DNA from: Botrimarina colliarenosi
GTDB lineage: Bacteria > Planctomycetota > Planctomycetia > Pirellulales > Lacipirellulaceae
Direction: 5' to 3'
Length of the DNA stretch: 64,000 nucleotides
NCBI RefSeq assembly: GCF_007859955.1
Contig: NZ_SJPR01000001.1
Span: forward strand, 510,388-574,387
Under the pieces are notes generated by a model. The model had not been told where the DNA came from, made no database searches, and was given only the letters and a program-made list of their open reading frames with translations. The translations under genes were made by a program, and so were the position numbers. Positions 1-10,200 of the stretch are shown piece by piece (positions within the stretch are counted from its first letter, which is position 1; each line of letters opens with the position of its first letter).

Positions 1-238
1 GCTTGCCCGGGTGGGCGAGCACGGCCCGCTGGGCGTGGGGCTCGACCAGCCGCAAGAACCACTCGTAGCCGACGGTCGCCTCGACGACGACCTCGTGGGG
101 CCCCAATTCGCCGAAGAAGGCCTCGATTCGATCGGGCTCGACGCACCAGAACCGCCGCGACTGAAGCACCTCGCGCGATTGACTCACGACACAAACACTG
201 ATCGACTTCTTGTGGAGGTCCACGCCGACGTAATCCAT
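1..238 (-). CDS. IS110-family transposase, N-terminal part (runs off the left edge)
   Basis: The minus-strand frame from an ATG at 236-238 runs to the window edge without a stop and gives the N-terminal 79 residues of an IS110-type (DEDD, RuvC-like) transposase. It begins MDYVGVDLHKKSISVCVV, with the family's first catalytic Asp in the GVDLHKKSI motif, and continues to VVVEATVGYEWFLRLVE, where the Glu of VEAT fits the second acidic position. AGGAG lies 8 bases before the ATG, which fixes the start. IS110 elements move by a DEDD recombinase without long terminal repeats, guided by a structured RNA encoded beside the transposase. The C-terminal Tnp20-like half lies outside the window, so intactness cannot be judged. 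Confidence 0.9.
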   Translation of the reverse strand, partial: MDYVGVDLHKKSISVCVVSQSREVLQSRRFWCVEPDRIEAFFGELGPHEVVVEATVGYEWFLRLVEPHAQRAVLAHPGK

Positions 239-254
239 GACGGTCTCCTGCAGG

Positions 255-288
255 GGTAAAACGGGGAGGGTGACAACCCTCGTTTACC
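255..288. other. Stem-loop in the leader of the IS110 element
   Basis: Just upstream of the transposase start an outer arm GGTAAA(A)CG pairs with CGTTTACC and encloses a perfect inner hairpin GAGGGT-GACA-ACCCTC (266-281). In IS110 elements the noncoding end next to the transposase start can encode the bridge RNA that programs target choice. The position suits this, but the roughly 100 bases visible here have not been folded as a whole, so the bridge-RNA reading is inference. Confidence 0.35.
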
Positions 289-462
289 ACCAATCCGAAG
301 AACCGCCTACTCGGCGCGGCCTCCTCTCATAGGTTCACCCGGCACGGTGCTTCCAACAATTCGGGTTCGCGCAGGGGTGGCCAAAGAAGAGCGGCGAGTG
401 GCTGGAGGCGAGAGGCTACGGAAGCAGCCGCCACGACGCCAAGCGCGCCAGGCCCCCCCGGG

Positions 463-555
463 GTGGCCGGCGTCGCAGGGGTCAGCCGGATTCCCCGGAG
501 CGGCGGCCGTCTTGGTGATTCACCGGGGGCTCCGCTTCGCTGCGACCCCGGCCAC
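463..555. repeat. Long imperfect inverted repeat in the intergenic region
   Basis: The arms 463-478 and 540-555 match at 15 of 16 positions as inverted copies (GTGGCCGGCGTCGCAG against CTGCGACCCCGGCCAC). The pairing continues inward with small bulges (CGGATTCCCCGG against CCGGGGGCTCCG), so about 93 bases can fold into one very G+C-rich hairpin. It lies between the immunity gene stop (578) and the IS110 leader. It may be a repetitive extragenic palindrome or act as a terminator for the toxin-immunity operon. No T-run follows it on the minus strand. The rest of 289-577 holds no gene I can support. Confidence 0.6.
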
Positions 556-577
556 TCGCCACCCGCCACCTACCAGT

Positions 578-1282
578 CTACACGCTACTTTGCTCTCGTC
601 GTTCCTCCCGCATCGCGCGGTACTCTTCGAGACTCCACGGAACTCGCTTTCGGACCGTTGGCTCGTAGTAACTGATGCCGCCGATCAGAAGGCACTCCGT
701 GTTCACTTCGTAAAACACATGCCGATCCACCGCACCGTATAAAATCAGCGCGTCCTTCACGTCTTGGTTGATGAACATCCGAAAATTCCAATCCGGCAGC
801 CTGAATATCGCATTCCCGGCAGCCTTGTCGGCGTCAAACACCAATCGCCCGATATCGTCGATCTCACCCCGCTTGTTGGGCCAAGAGCTCAGGCCTTGTG
901 GATGATAACACTCGATCACCGACGCCTCCCAGTCGAGGCAATCGACCATCGAGAGGGTGTTCAGCAGAAACAGATCCGGTTGCGCCTCGTACTGGCAAGG
1001 AATAAGCTGGATGCTGTCGCCGGCGATCCCTCGGAGGACCTCCCCAAGCTCCTTCTCGACTACGAGGATGCCGTAGCCTTGCAGGTAAAGCGGACAGGGG
1101 ACGCCGTCGTTTCCTTCCACCAGTTTCACCGGAGGCTCTTCGGGGAATCGGGCGCCGCGAATGTACTCCCAGTCTTCACGCGGACCTCCTTCCAGCGTCG
1201 CCGCGATATGCAAGCACCGCGTCTTGTCGTCGTATTGCAGATCATCATCGTACAGCCAGTAGTATCTCATTCTTGAACTCAT
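578..1282 (-). CDS. Imm11/DUF1629-family immunity protein
   Basis: This 234-residue soluble protein has no signal peptide or membrane segment. The core resembles the Imm11 (DUF1629, MXAN_0049-type) immunity family: an N-terminal MRYYWLYDDD start, then DLFLLNTLSMVDCLDWE in the middle, and C-terminal AGNAIFRLPDW followed by MFINQDVKDAL. Proteins of this family sit directly beside polymorphic nuclease toxins and are thought to bind and block the toxin domain in the cytoplasm. Its ATG (1280-1282) overlaps the TGA of the giant AHH protein as ATGA, with GGAG 7 bases upstream, so the two are probably translationally coupled. A second ATG at 1268-1270 could also serve as start. Identification is by motif memory; the toxin-blocking role is inferred from family and position. 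Confidence 0.8.
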   Translation of the reverse strand: MSSRMRYYWLYDDDLQYDDKTRCLHIAATLEGGPREDWEYIRGARFPEEPPVKLVEGNDGVPCPLYLQGYGILVVEKELGEVLRGIAGDSIQLIPCQYEAQPDLFLLNTLSMVDCLDWEASVIECYHPQGLSSWPNKRGEIDDIGRLVFDADKAAGNAIFRLPDWNFRMFINQDVKDALILYGAVDRHVFYEVNTECLLIGGISYYEPTVRKRVPWSLEEYRAMREERREQSSV

Positions 1283-4200
1283 CTTATCGCTCCGCGCTCG
1301 GCTGTTGACGCCCCCGCTTGGACCAATGGTAAGAGTTCGCCATCAGGGCCAAGCTCTCGACGAATCCCAAGAAGACCTGTTACGAAGGCGTTCTGATACT
1401 CTCGCGTCCCCGGCGAGAAACCAGCAACCGCTTTTCGAAGTCTTTCCTCGACAATCGTGTTGTAGTAACCGTGCGGACCGATGTGCCCTGGCACCTCGAT
1501 CTTGTTTAGACTTCCGTCGATATCGACCCGTGCGTTGTTGAATAGCTTATTTAGCCGTCTTCCTATGGCACCGTAGGGCGTCGCAATGTGATGGTCGTTC
1601 ACGCGGAACAACTGCTGCGGCGTGACAATTCTCCCGCCGATTTCCTCGGCGAGCAGTTGCTGCCGTTTCACAACCTCTCGCACGCCCCCACGCACCCCAA
1701 CGTACACCTGAGCCGCGAACGCGCTCAGGGGGTCATTGACTCCAAGCAGCGGGCCGCGAGCGCTTAAGAAGCCTTGCGCAAACGGCAGGCCAGTGTCGTA
1801 GGCAAACTGCCGGCCAGCAGCGATCGCGTTCCCCGTCGCTTTCGAGACAACTCGGCCCGAGACGCCCGTCAGAGTCCCGCCGCCGTGGACAAGTCCGCCG
1901 CCGACCGCACCGCCAAGGGTGGAAGCGGCGAAACCCCCCACAGTGGGGCCGGCGGCGCCGCCTCGGTCAAACGCCGCGTCGAAGGCGGCGGCGGTCACGG
2001 TCGTTCCGAGGTACTCGGCCCCACCCGCCGCGCCACCCACGAATAAGGCCGTTGCAAAGGTCCCCAGCCCGTACGAGGACGCGGCGATGCCCGCGCCGGC
2101 GCCGGCCAGCACGCCAAGCCCGGCTCCGACGCCGACACTCGTGTAAACTTCTCCGTCGGTCGCGCTGGCGAGGAACGCGTCTCCCAGCACGCTGCGGTAT
2201 CCTTCCCCGAAGGCGTAGAGGACTGTGCCGAGAATACCCTCCCCGTAGATCGCCGTACGTTCTTCAAGGCTGAGCTCGGGGATTGCCGCCGAGCCGGGGG
2301 CCTGCCGGACATTCACCGGGTCGCCGCCGGCGTACTGGTAGAGGTTGGTCGATCCCCCCGCTTCGCCAAGCGGGTCCTCGCTGAGGAAGCGTTGGTGGGT
2401 CGGGTTGTACCAGCGGGCCCGCATGTCGTAGAGGTCGGTCGATTCGTCCAGCTGGTGGCCGGCGAAGAAGACGGGGCTCGCCGCCAGGACCTGGGCGAAC
2501 GGGGAGCTCTCTCGGCCCAGGAGGACGCTGTCCTGCATCCCGGCAAAGTCCACGCCGAGCCCGCCGGCCGCATCGACATTGCGGTGCCGGAGATGCCAGT
2601 TGGAATCGTTCGGGTCGCCGGTGTAGTCGTAAACGCCCACCGACGTGACCGTGCCGACGTGGTCGGCGAATTGCCACACCGTCTTGATGCTGCCTGCCGC
2701 GGTCTGGTCAATCGCCAGGACCTCATTCACGCCCGGGCCATTGAAGTAGCTCCGCGTCACCTTGTCGGTTGCGACGTCGATCTCGAACGCTAGCCGCTGG
2801 CCGTCGTAGGCGTACGCCGTCCGCTGCGAATCCGTCAGAGACGTAAAAGACCTCTCTGACTTTCTTCCCAGCACGTCGTAGTAGTAGTCGACCGTGCTGT
2901 AGGTGATGGAAGTCGGGGCGCCGGGATGGGGATTATCGACCTGTCTCGTGACTTCCACCGAGGTAAGCAGGCCACGGTGGTCCCATGTGTAATCCGAGAT
3001 TTCGCCACTAGAGCGTAGCGTTGTTTGTGTGAGCCGCCCTTCGAGGTCGTACGCGTAATCCGTCGTGGCGTCGGACACGAGCCGGTTTAGACTGCCGTAA
3101 TCCTGGCCGGCCGCGTTCGTATTGCCGAACCCGTCCCTCCCGAAGTTCGAGGGAGTGGTCTGGGTGACCTCGCCGATCGAGCTCTTGCTGTCGGCGCCGA
3201 CGCCGGTGACCTCGCCGCGGGGGTTGTAGAACACGGTGGGTCGCGAGGTGCTGAGCAGCCCGCCCATGTCGTCGTGGATCGCCATGCCGGCCCCGTCGAT
3301 GCGACCCGTGTCGTCGTACCCGAAAAGGTAGCTGGCGATCGCCGACGCAGCGCCCTCGGCCCGGTGGTGCGCCAGCGTCTCGAGCGTCCCCTCGTCCAGG
3401 TAACTGTAGTCGGTGTGGCCGATCGAGCCTCCAGTTGTGCTGGCTGTAGCGTACCGGTCGATGCGGTGGCGGCGGTTGTCGGCGTTGTAAGCGAAGGCCG
3501 CCGCTTTGGCGTCGGCGGCGACTCCCCCAGCCCACGGGCCGCCGCCGCCTGCCGACTGTGTCACGGCGTTCACCCGACCGCGGGCGTCCAGGCCGTACTC
3601 GTTGTGGGCAACCAGCGTCGTCCCGTTCAGGTTCCAATCGGCCCGCTCGCGGACCCCGTTGCGGTGATACGCGATTCCTTCCACGCTGGTGGTCGGCGCC
3701 TGAACCCCTTTGAACGTATGCTCTGAGGTTTCTGAAGAGAGTCGCCCGTATTCGTCGTAGACGTACTCGACCGCGGATTGGTCGATGCTGCTGGCCAGGA
3801 GAGTGCTTCCGTCCCATCCGGCGGTCCAAGCGTCGATGGCTTCTTGAAGGCTGCCGTCGGCGTTGTAGCGGAAGTAGGCGGTGTAGGCCTTGTAATCCTC
3901 ATAGCCGGCCGGCGCCGACACGGTCCATTCTTTATCGACCGCTGGTCCTTGCGGACCAGCAGGGGCGAACTCGGCGGCGAAAACCACTCCGTTCCGGTCC
4001 TTACTAGTCGTCTTAAGCCCGTCATAGGTCCACGTGCGGGTGACCTCTTCGGTCCCGCCGCCGGGCTCGTCAATTGTCGCAGACTCCTTGACGATGCGCC
4101 CGGCCTGGTCGTACTCCCAGGTGATCTCGTTCATGCCGTTGACGCTCATTGAGAGCCGATTGCCCGCCGAGTCGTAGGCGTATTTTGTGACTTGCTCGCC

Positions 4201-7200
4201 GCGCTTGACCGTCTCGACGAGGGGCAGGCCGATCGAGGTGTTGTACGTGTACGTCGTCGTCTTGCCAGCGCCGTCGATTGATCCGGAGAGCAGCCCGTTT
4301 TCGAAGTACTCGTTCGTCTGTCGGACCTCGTAGCCTGGAGAAAACACGGCCGCCCCTGGGAATGACCCAGCAGGGATGTCGTCGGACTCTTCGAGACCGC
4401 TAACCCGCACGGCCGACTTCAAGACATCGCCGCGGGTATTGAGCAGGCTACGCGAGACCGTCGTCTCGTCATGTTCGCGAGTCCCGGACGTAAAGTCTTC
4501 ATGCTCCGCGCGGCGGCTGGTGGCCCGGGTCGTCACGACGACGAATCCGCCGCTGTAGGCGTACGAATTGATGACCAAGAGGTCGTCGTTCATTGACGCG
4601 TCTCCCACGGTCTCGTCTCCCACCCGCACGACGACGGCGTTGCCCAGCGAGTCGTACCGGGTGCTCGTCTTCACGCCGAGGGGGTCCGTCACGACGAAAT
4701 CGTAGTTGTTGCCGGAACCGTCGAAGTATTGCGTCCTCGTGATGAGCTCGCCTACTCCGTCGTCGGGACTGGCGTCGATCAGCTCGCCGTGCTGAGTCGC
4801 TTTGACGATCCGATTGAGACCGTCGTAGGCGTAGGTCGTGATACAGTTCCCGCCGCCGGTGGGGGCGTCCTCGGTCACCTTGATCAGATTGCCCGATTTG
4901 TCGTATTCGTAGTTGGTGACGCCGCCGTAAGCGTTCGTCCCGCGCAACAGTCGCCCGGCGCCGTCGAAGTATTGGTAGGTCTTGACGCCTTCGGGCGAAG
5001 TGGTCTCGACCTTGCGGGTGACGATCGGATTGGTGCCGATGGTGGCGGCCGACGCATCGTTCGTCGATGTGACCGTCGAGACCCGGGCGCCGCCGTTGTC
5101 GTCGGCGTGGTCGGTGACTTTGCGAAGCCGGCCCGATTGGTCGTAACCGTATTCGGTGACGTAAGTCTTCGCGGCGCCGACGGGCTGCTTGCGGTACTCG
5201 GTCTCGGTGAGCACGTCACCGGCGGCGTTGTTTGCGTAGACAAACCTCGCCCCGTCGAGGGAGAGAACGTTCGTCTCGATCAGGTAGCCCAGCTTGTCGT
5301 AGCGATAGGCCCGCGGCGCCGCGCCGGGAGTCCGCTCGAGGATCACGTTCCCTTGGATGTCGTACACGAACGACGATTTGATCTCGTGCGGGTCATACTC
5401 GTTGTTGAGGTGGAGTTCTTCAACGACCTCGGTCGGCGCGTCGTGTCGGAGGTCGGAGTAGGCGTAGGTCGTGAGCGCTCCGCTGAGGAGATTCTCCTCC
5501 GAGATTAGTCGCCCTGCCTTGTCGATTAGCTGCTCAACGGTTTCGGTTAGTTCGCCGAAGCCGAAGGCTCCACCACCGGCGCCATTCGGGTCGTATGTCG
5601 TGAGGCCGGCGACGCCGGTTGTGCTTGTGCTCTGCTGGAGATAATTCTTAGCGGTAACGCTACTGCCTACCAGCGGAAGTTCCTGCCGCTGGACGACGGC
5701 GTCGGTGACGGTGATCGTCTCGCCGTCCGGGAGGGTCGTCTGCTTCAGACGGCCGTCCTTGTAGTAGGTGTAATTGGTGGTTACGGGGTTGGTGTCTGTC
5801 GCTCTATTGGCGAACTGTTCGACCTTTGTCAGCAGTCCGCGTAAGTCATAGGTGTACTTGGTTTTGCTGTGATTATTCGCTTCTCCAAGAGTCTCCGTCT
5901 CGATCAAGCCGTCGTCATAGTAGGTATAAGACGCTTCTGACAACACGGCGCCGCCCGATTTGTCATACACGACCATCGACTTCAGCAAGCCTGTGCGGTC
6001 GTAGTCGTAGACGGCATAGGAAAGGACGACGTTGTCGACTTCCACGGTCTTCGTCGCGACAAAACCGTTGTCGTCGTAGGAATAAGTCGACTTTGTGGTC
6101 CGACCGCTGTCGGCGAGGTTTGCTACGCCGGTGTCGGTCACCTTTGTGGATTTAAGTCGCCGGTCGCTTGAGTCGTAGTCGTACTCCGTGACGAGGCCTC
6201 TGCTGTCGACGTGTTTGGCGAGCAACCCCGAGAATGCCAGATTGTAGAACTCGTCGTTAGTCCTGGTCGAATCACCGTGGAAATAGACCCACGTCTCTTC
6301 ATACTCGTTACCGATCGTCAGCTTGACGAGTTGGCCGTACTTATCCCATTCTCGAATTGACTTGAGGCCGTTCGGGTCTACCGCCTGGACGAGCTTGCCC
6401 ATCGCGCCGAACTTGTTGTCGTCCGTGGAGTAGGCGTATCGCGTGGTCCCGGAGAAAGAATCCAGGCGGACCACGTTGCCGCGGTAATCGTCATTGTCGT
6501 AGAGACCCGACGTATCGTTCGCGGGATTCGGCGCGGAAACGTCAGCGTTCTGGTAATCGTAGACGAAGTACGAGACGCGCCCGATTGCGTCCGTGTACGA
6601 TTTGACCGAACCGAGGTAGTCGTAAGTCCACGCTTCGGAGGAAATGAGGGCGCTGGCCACATATCCTGTGCCGAAGTACGACTCGGTTGTGACACGGTTG
6701 CCCGTGTCGTCGTAAGTATGTTTAGTAAACCAGTCAGTGGTTTCATCATTGTCGAGCGCGACCGTCGCAAACCGCCCCGTGTTTGCAATTCGAGAATCGC
6801 CAGCGTTATCGATTCCAACCGAGGCTTCAGTGCCCGTACCATGTACTACACGCCCTAACAGCGAAGGACTTACCGTGTAAGTGCCGGCTCCGTGGGTGAT
6901 TGTCTTGATGGCTCCTGACCCGGTTTGTGCCGCGTCAAAAATAAAGCTGGTTGAGCGTTCGATCGTTCCACCACCCCATTTGTCCGTCGCAAGGAGAGCC
7001 GTTGCGTTGCTGACGTAGGTGAAATCACGTATCCTATCGCCTGACGTCAGGTCATACTTGTGCAGAATCTTGTCGAGTTGATTGTTGCTATCGATTGTCA
7101 AATCGACACGTGCATCTCCGTTACCAGCGGCGTCGAAGTCAACGTGTACTACGTTGCTTTGTAGCGCCCCAATCGTGGTGATGTATCCATCCGTGCCCGT

Positions 7201-10200
7201 TATGCTCGCAATACGCAGTGGGTCGTTCGTGGAATACTCGAAACTGATCGGACGATCAGCTTGTGGCACGCGGATCTCGCTCAACCGCCAAGCCGGATGC
7301 GAATCGACCGTCTGCATCTTGAAGACGTAAGCGACTGCGTCCGGAGAGGTGTAGACGATAGAGTTGCCAGGCAGCTTGTTGATCTTTTGCGTTCCGAATT
7401 CACGGGGGTCTTGCAGGCCCGTCTTTAGGTTGAGCGGTACGAACTTGCTGAAGGCGCCATTTGCGGGGTCGTTGAAGTAATCTTGGCGGCTGTAACCCTC
7501 GCCTAAGTCTCCAAGTCCGAAGACAATCGGTTGCTCGCCCGGAAACCACAAGATGATCCTGTCGTCCTTGGTGGTGTCGCTTCCTGACCGGAGGTCGTCG
7601 ATGAACAGCTGCGGCACGCCCTCCAGCGCCCAGCCTTCGCCGAACTGAGGCGTGTAGTTCCAACTTGTCGGGCTGCCAGTGACAAAATCACCCGCGTCAA
7701 CCTTTTTCTGCACCACCACTGCTGTTTCGCCGCTTTGCGTGAAGTTGAGCTTCTCGTCGCCAGTGATTTTGCGGTTGTCAACCTCTGCTTCGAATGCAAC
7801 CTTCCATCGGTACACGCCGGAAAAGATGGGAGCTTCGCTGGGCTGGAACGCGAAGTGGTACGGCTCCCCTGTCGCGAGGCCATTGCTAATTTGCGTCAAG
7901 GCGGTGCCGGTGTAGGTCACCTCCGTCACAACTTCGCGCGGAGTGGTACCGCCTGTGCTGACGTGGTCGTACCAGGTGAAAGTCGCGGTCAGTTTCTTAA
8001 CCTTCGTGTCTTTCGGAGCGGTGAGCGTCGCCTCGATTGTCGGCCGCGGGTCCGCCACCGACGAGTCGTAGATCAAGCCTGGTAAAGTCGCTTCGGCGGC
8101 GCCGCCCGACCCGTCCAGCACGAGGTCGTGGCGCCGTATGATCGATCCGTCGACCAGGTTGACGAGGGTGTCGCCCACGACTTCACGATCGACGCCCTGC
8201 CGGTACGTGTTGACGTCGGACGCAGCAACCGACCACCTGTCGGTGTCCAGCAAGTCGTCGGGGTCTTTCGTAACCAAGCCTGGGCGATGGATCGAGCTAA
8301 GCCACGCGGCTTCGGTCGAATCGCCCGTTTGAACGGAACTAGTCAGCGGATGAACCGTGAGCCGAATCTGCTTGACCAGAGCGGCATTCTGGCTGTTTGC
8401 CTGCCCGTCGGTAGCGGAGACAATAAAGCTGTAGGTGCTGCTGAATCCAAACGCGTTGAGAGAATCATTGGACTTTGAGTCCTGGCTAATAACGATCCGG
8501 GCGTCGGTCTGGGCCGGCACGTCCGCGCTTTCCAGTTTGACCTCACGAACGGCTGATGTATTTCCACCCAGTTGCTTGTAGGCAAAACTGGCGGTGATGC
8601 TATTGCCGCCTGTGAGCGGGTCGGCCCCTCTGAACGGTTCATCTGAATCTGACACGGGGAGCGTGAGAGGGTTCACACTCTTGAACTGCTGTATTTTGAT
8701 CGGATCGCCGTCGGGGTCGTACAGCAGGTCCGCTAGGTCAACGACATAGTTCCAGTTGCGAGCGACGTCGATCGTTTCGGTTAGCTCTAAGACTCCGCTA
8801 GGGTTGCCGATATAGTCGGACCGGAACACAGGCAGGCTGTTGGTCACCTGGATGGTGAGTGGTTGGTCTTTGAGCAACACGGCGCCGTCGTTTGTATCGA
8901 CAATCCGATAAGAGAGCGCCTCTTTGGCGTAGTAGTACGACCCCCCTCCTCCTTCCGACTGCAAAGCGTTCTTGGTGAGGAGGTCGCTCTTCGGTTGGTA
9001 GACGAGGGCGCCGTCGTTTCTGAGAGAGAGAGTGCCTAGCTTGAAGACTCTAGACGGGTTTCCCGTGGTGAGCAGCTTGCCCGTCTCGGAGTAATTGAAG
9101 GTAAGGACGGATGAGCCGCCCGATTGGACGATTTCAACTCGGAAGGCCTTCCCGGGAGAGTTCTCGAAGGTCGCGACGGGATTGAAGACCAGCGTGGAGG
9201 CGTGCGACACCGTGTGAGTAAATGCCGCTTCGGTGGGCGTGTTCGCAACGACAATCGGCTCAAGGCCGGCCTCGGCGGCGAGTTTGGGATCGAGCGCCGC
9301 GATCTTGAAGAGGTTAACGCGGACATCGACTTCTTCAAACAACTCGCCTAGGTCGGACGCCCGGACCTTGAATTCAAGCGCGTCGAGCCCTCGCAGATCG
9401 GCGCCGCTCTTAACCTTGATCAGGCCTGTGTCTCTGTCGATCTCGATCGCGTTCGCGACGGCGGCCCCGCCGATGATCTCGTACTCTAGCTTGTCCGACG
9501 TATCCTGGTCGTAGGCGGTGACAACCCCTACGACGTCTCCGGTGATTGCTGTCGTGGGAAGGTTGAACGTGAGCGATCCGGCGAAAGTGGGCGCCTCGTT
9601 CACGCTTTCGACGACGATGCGGATATAGCCCTCAGCGTCTTGAGCATCGGGCCCGTCGGCATAGACCTGAAGGGCGTAGATCGGAGTCCGCTCGGCGTCG
9701 AGCTTCGAGGCGTCCTCGACCCGTATCTCTCCGGTCAACGCATCGATCGAGAAGACTCCGTTGAGGTTGCCGCCGATGATGCTGAACGTGAAGTCTCGCC
9801 AGGCAGGATCGATCTGGACGCGGGCCACCAGCTGGCCCGTTTGGACGCCTTCCTTGAGAACGACGTCGCTGCTGAGAAATACCGACGGACTGGTGTCGGC
9901 TTCCCCTTCGAACTCATAGGCGCCGATGTCCCGAAGGGTGTCGGGAGCCTGCGGCACGTATCCCCGCTGGTCGATATAGAGTTTGTGCTCGTCTGAAAGG
10001 GGGCCGCTTGGAGGGTCGGCGTCGGTTTGGACGATGGCAGGCGACCCACTTACCAGTGGGTGATACTGAATCGCCTCGTTGGCAGGCGCCAACGCGCTCA
10101 GAACTTGGCTTACATCGGTGACGTCCGTATTCGCTGCGAACGAGATCGTTTTGAATGACGTATCGAGGAGGAGCCCGCCGGCGGACGTCGCGGCATTTTC

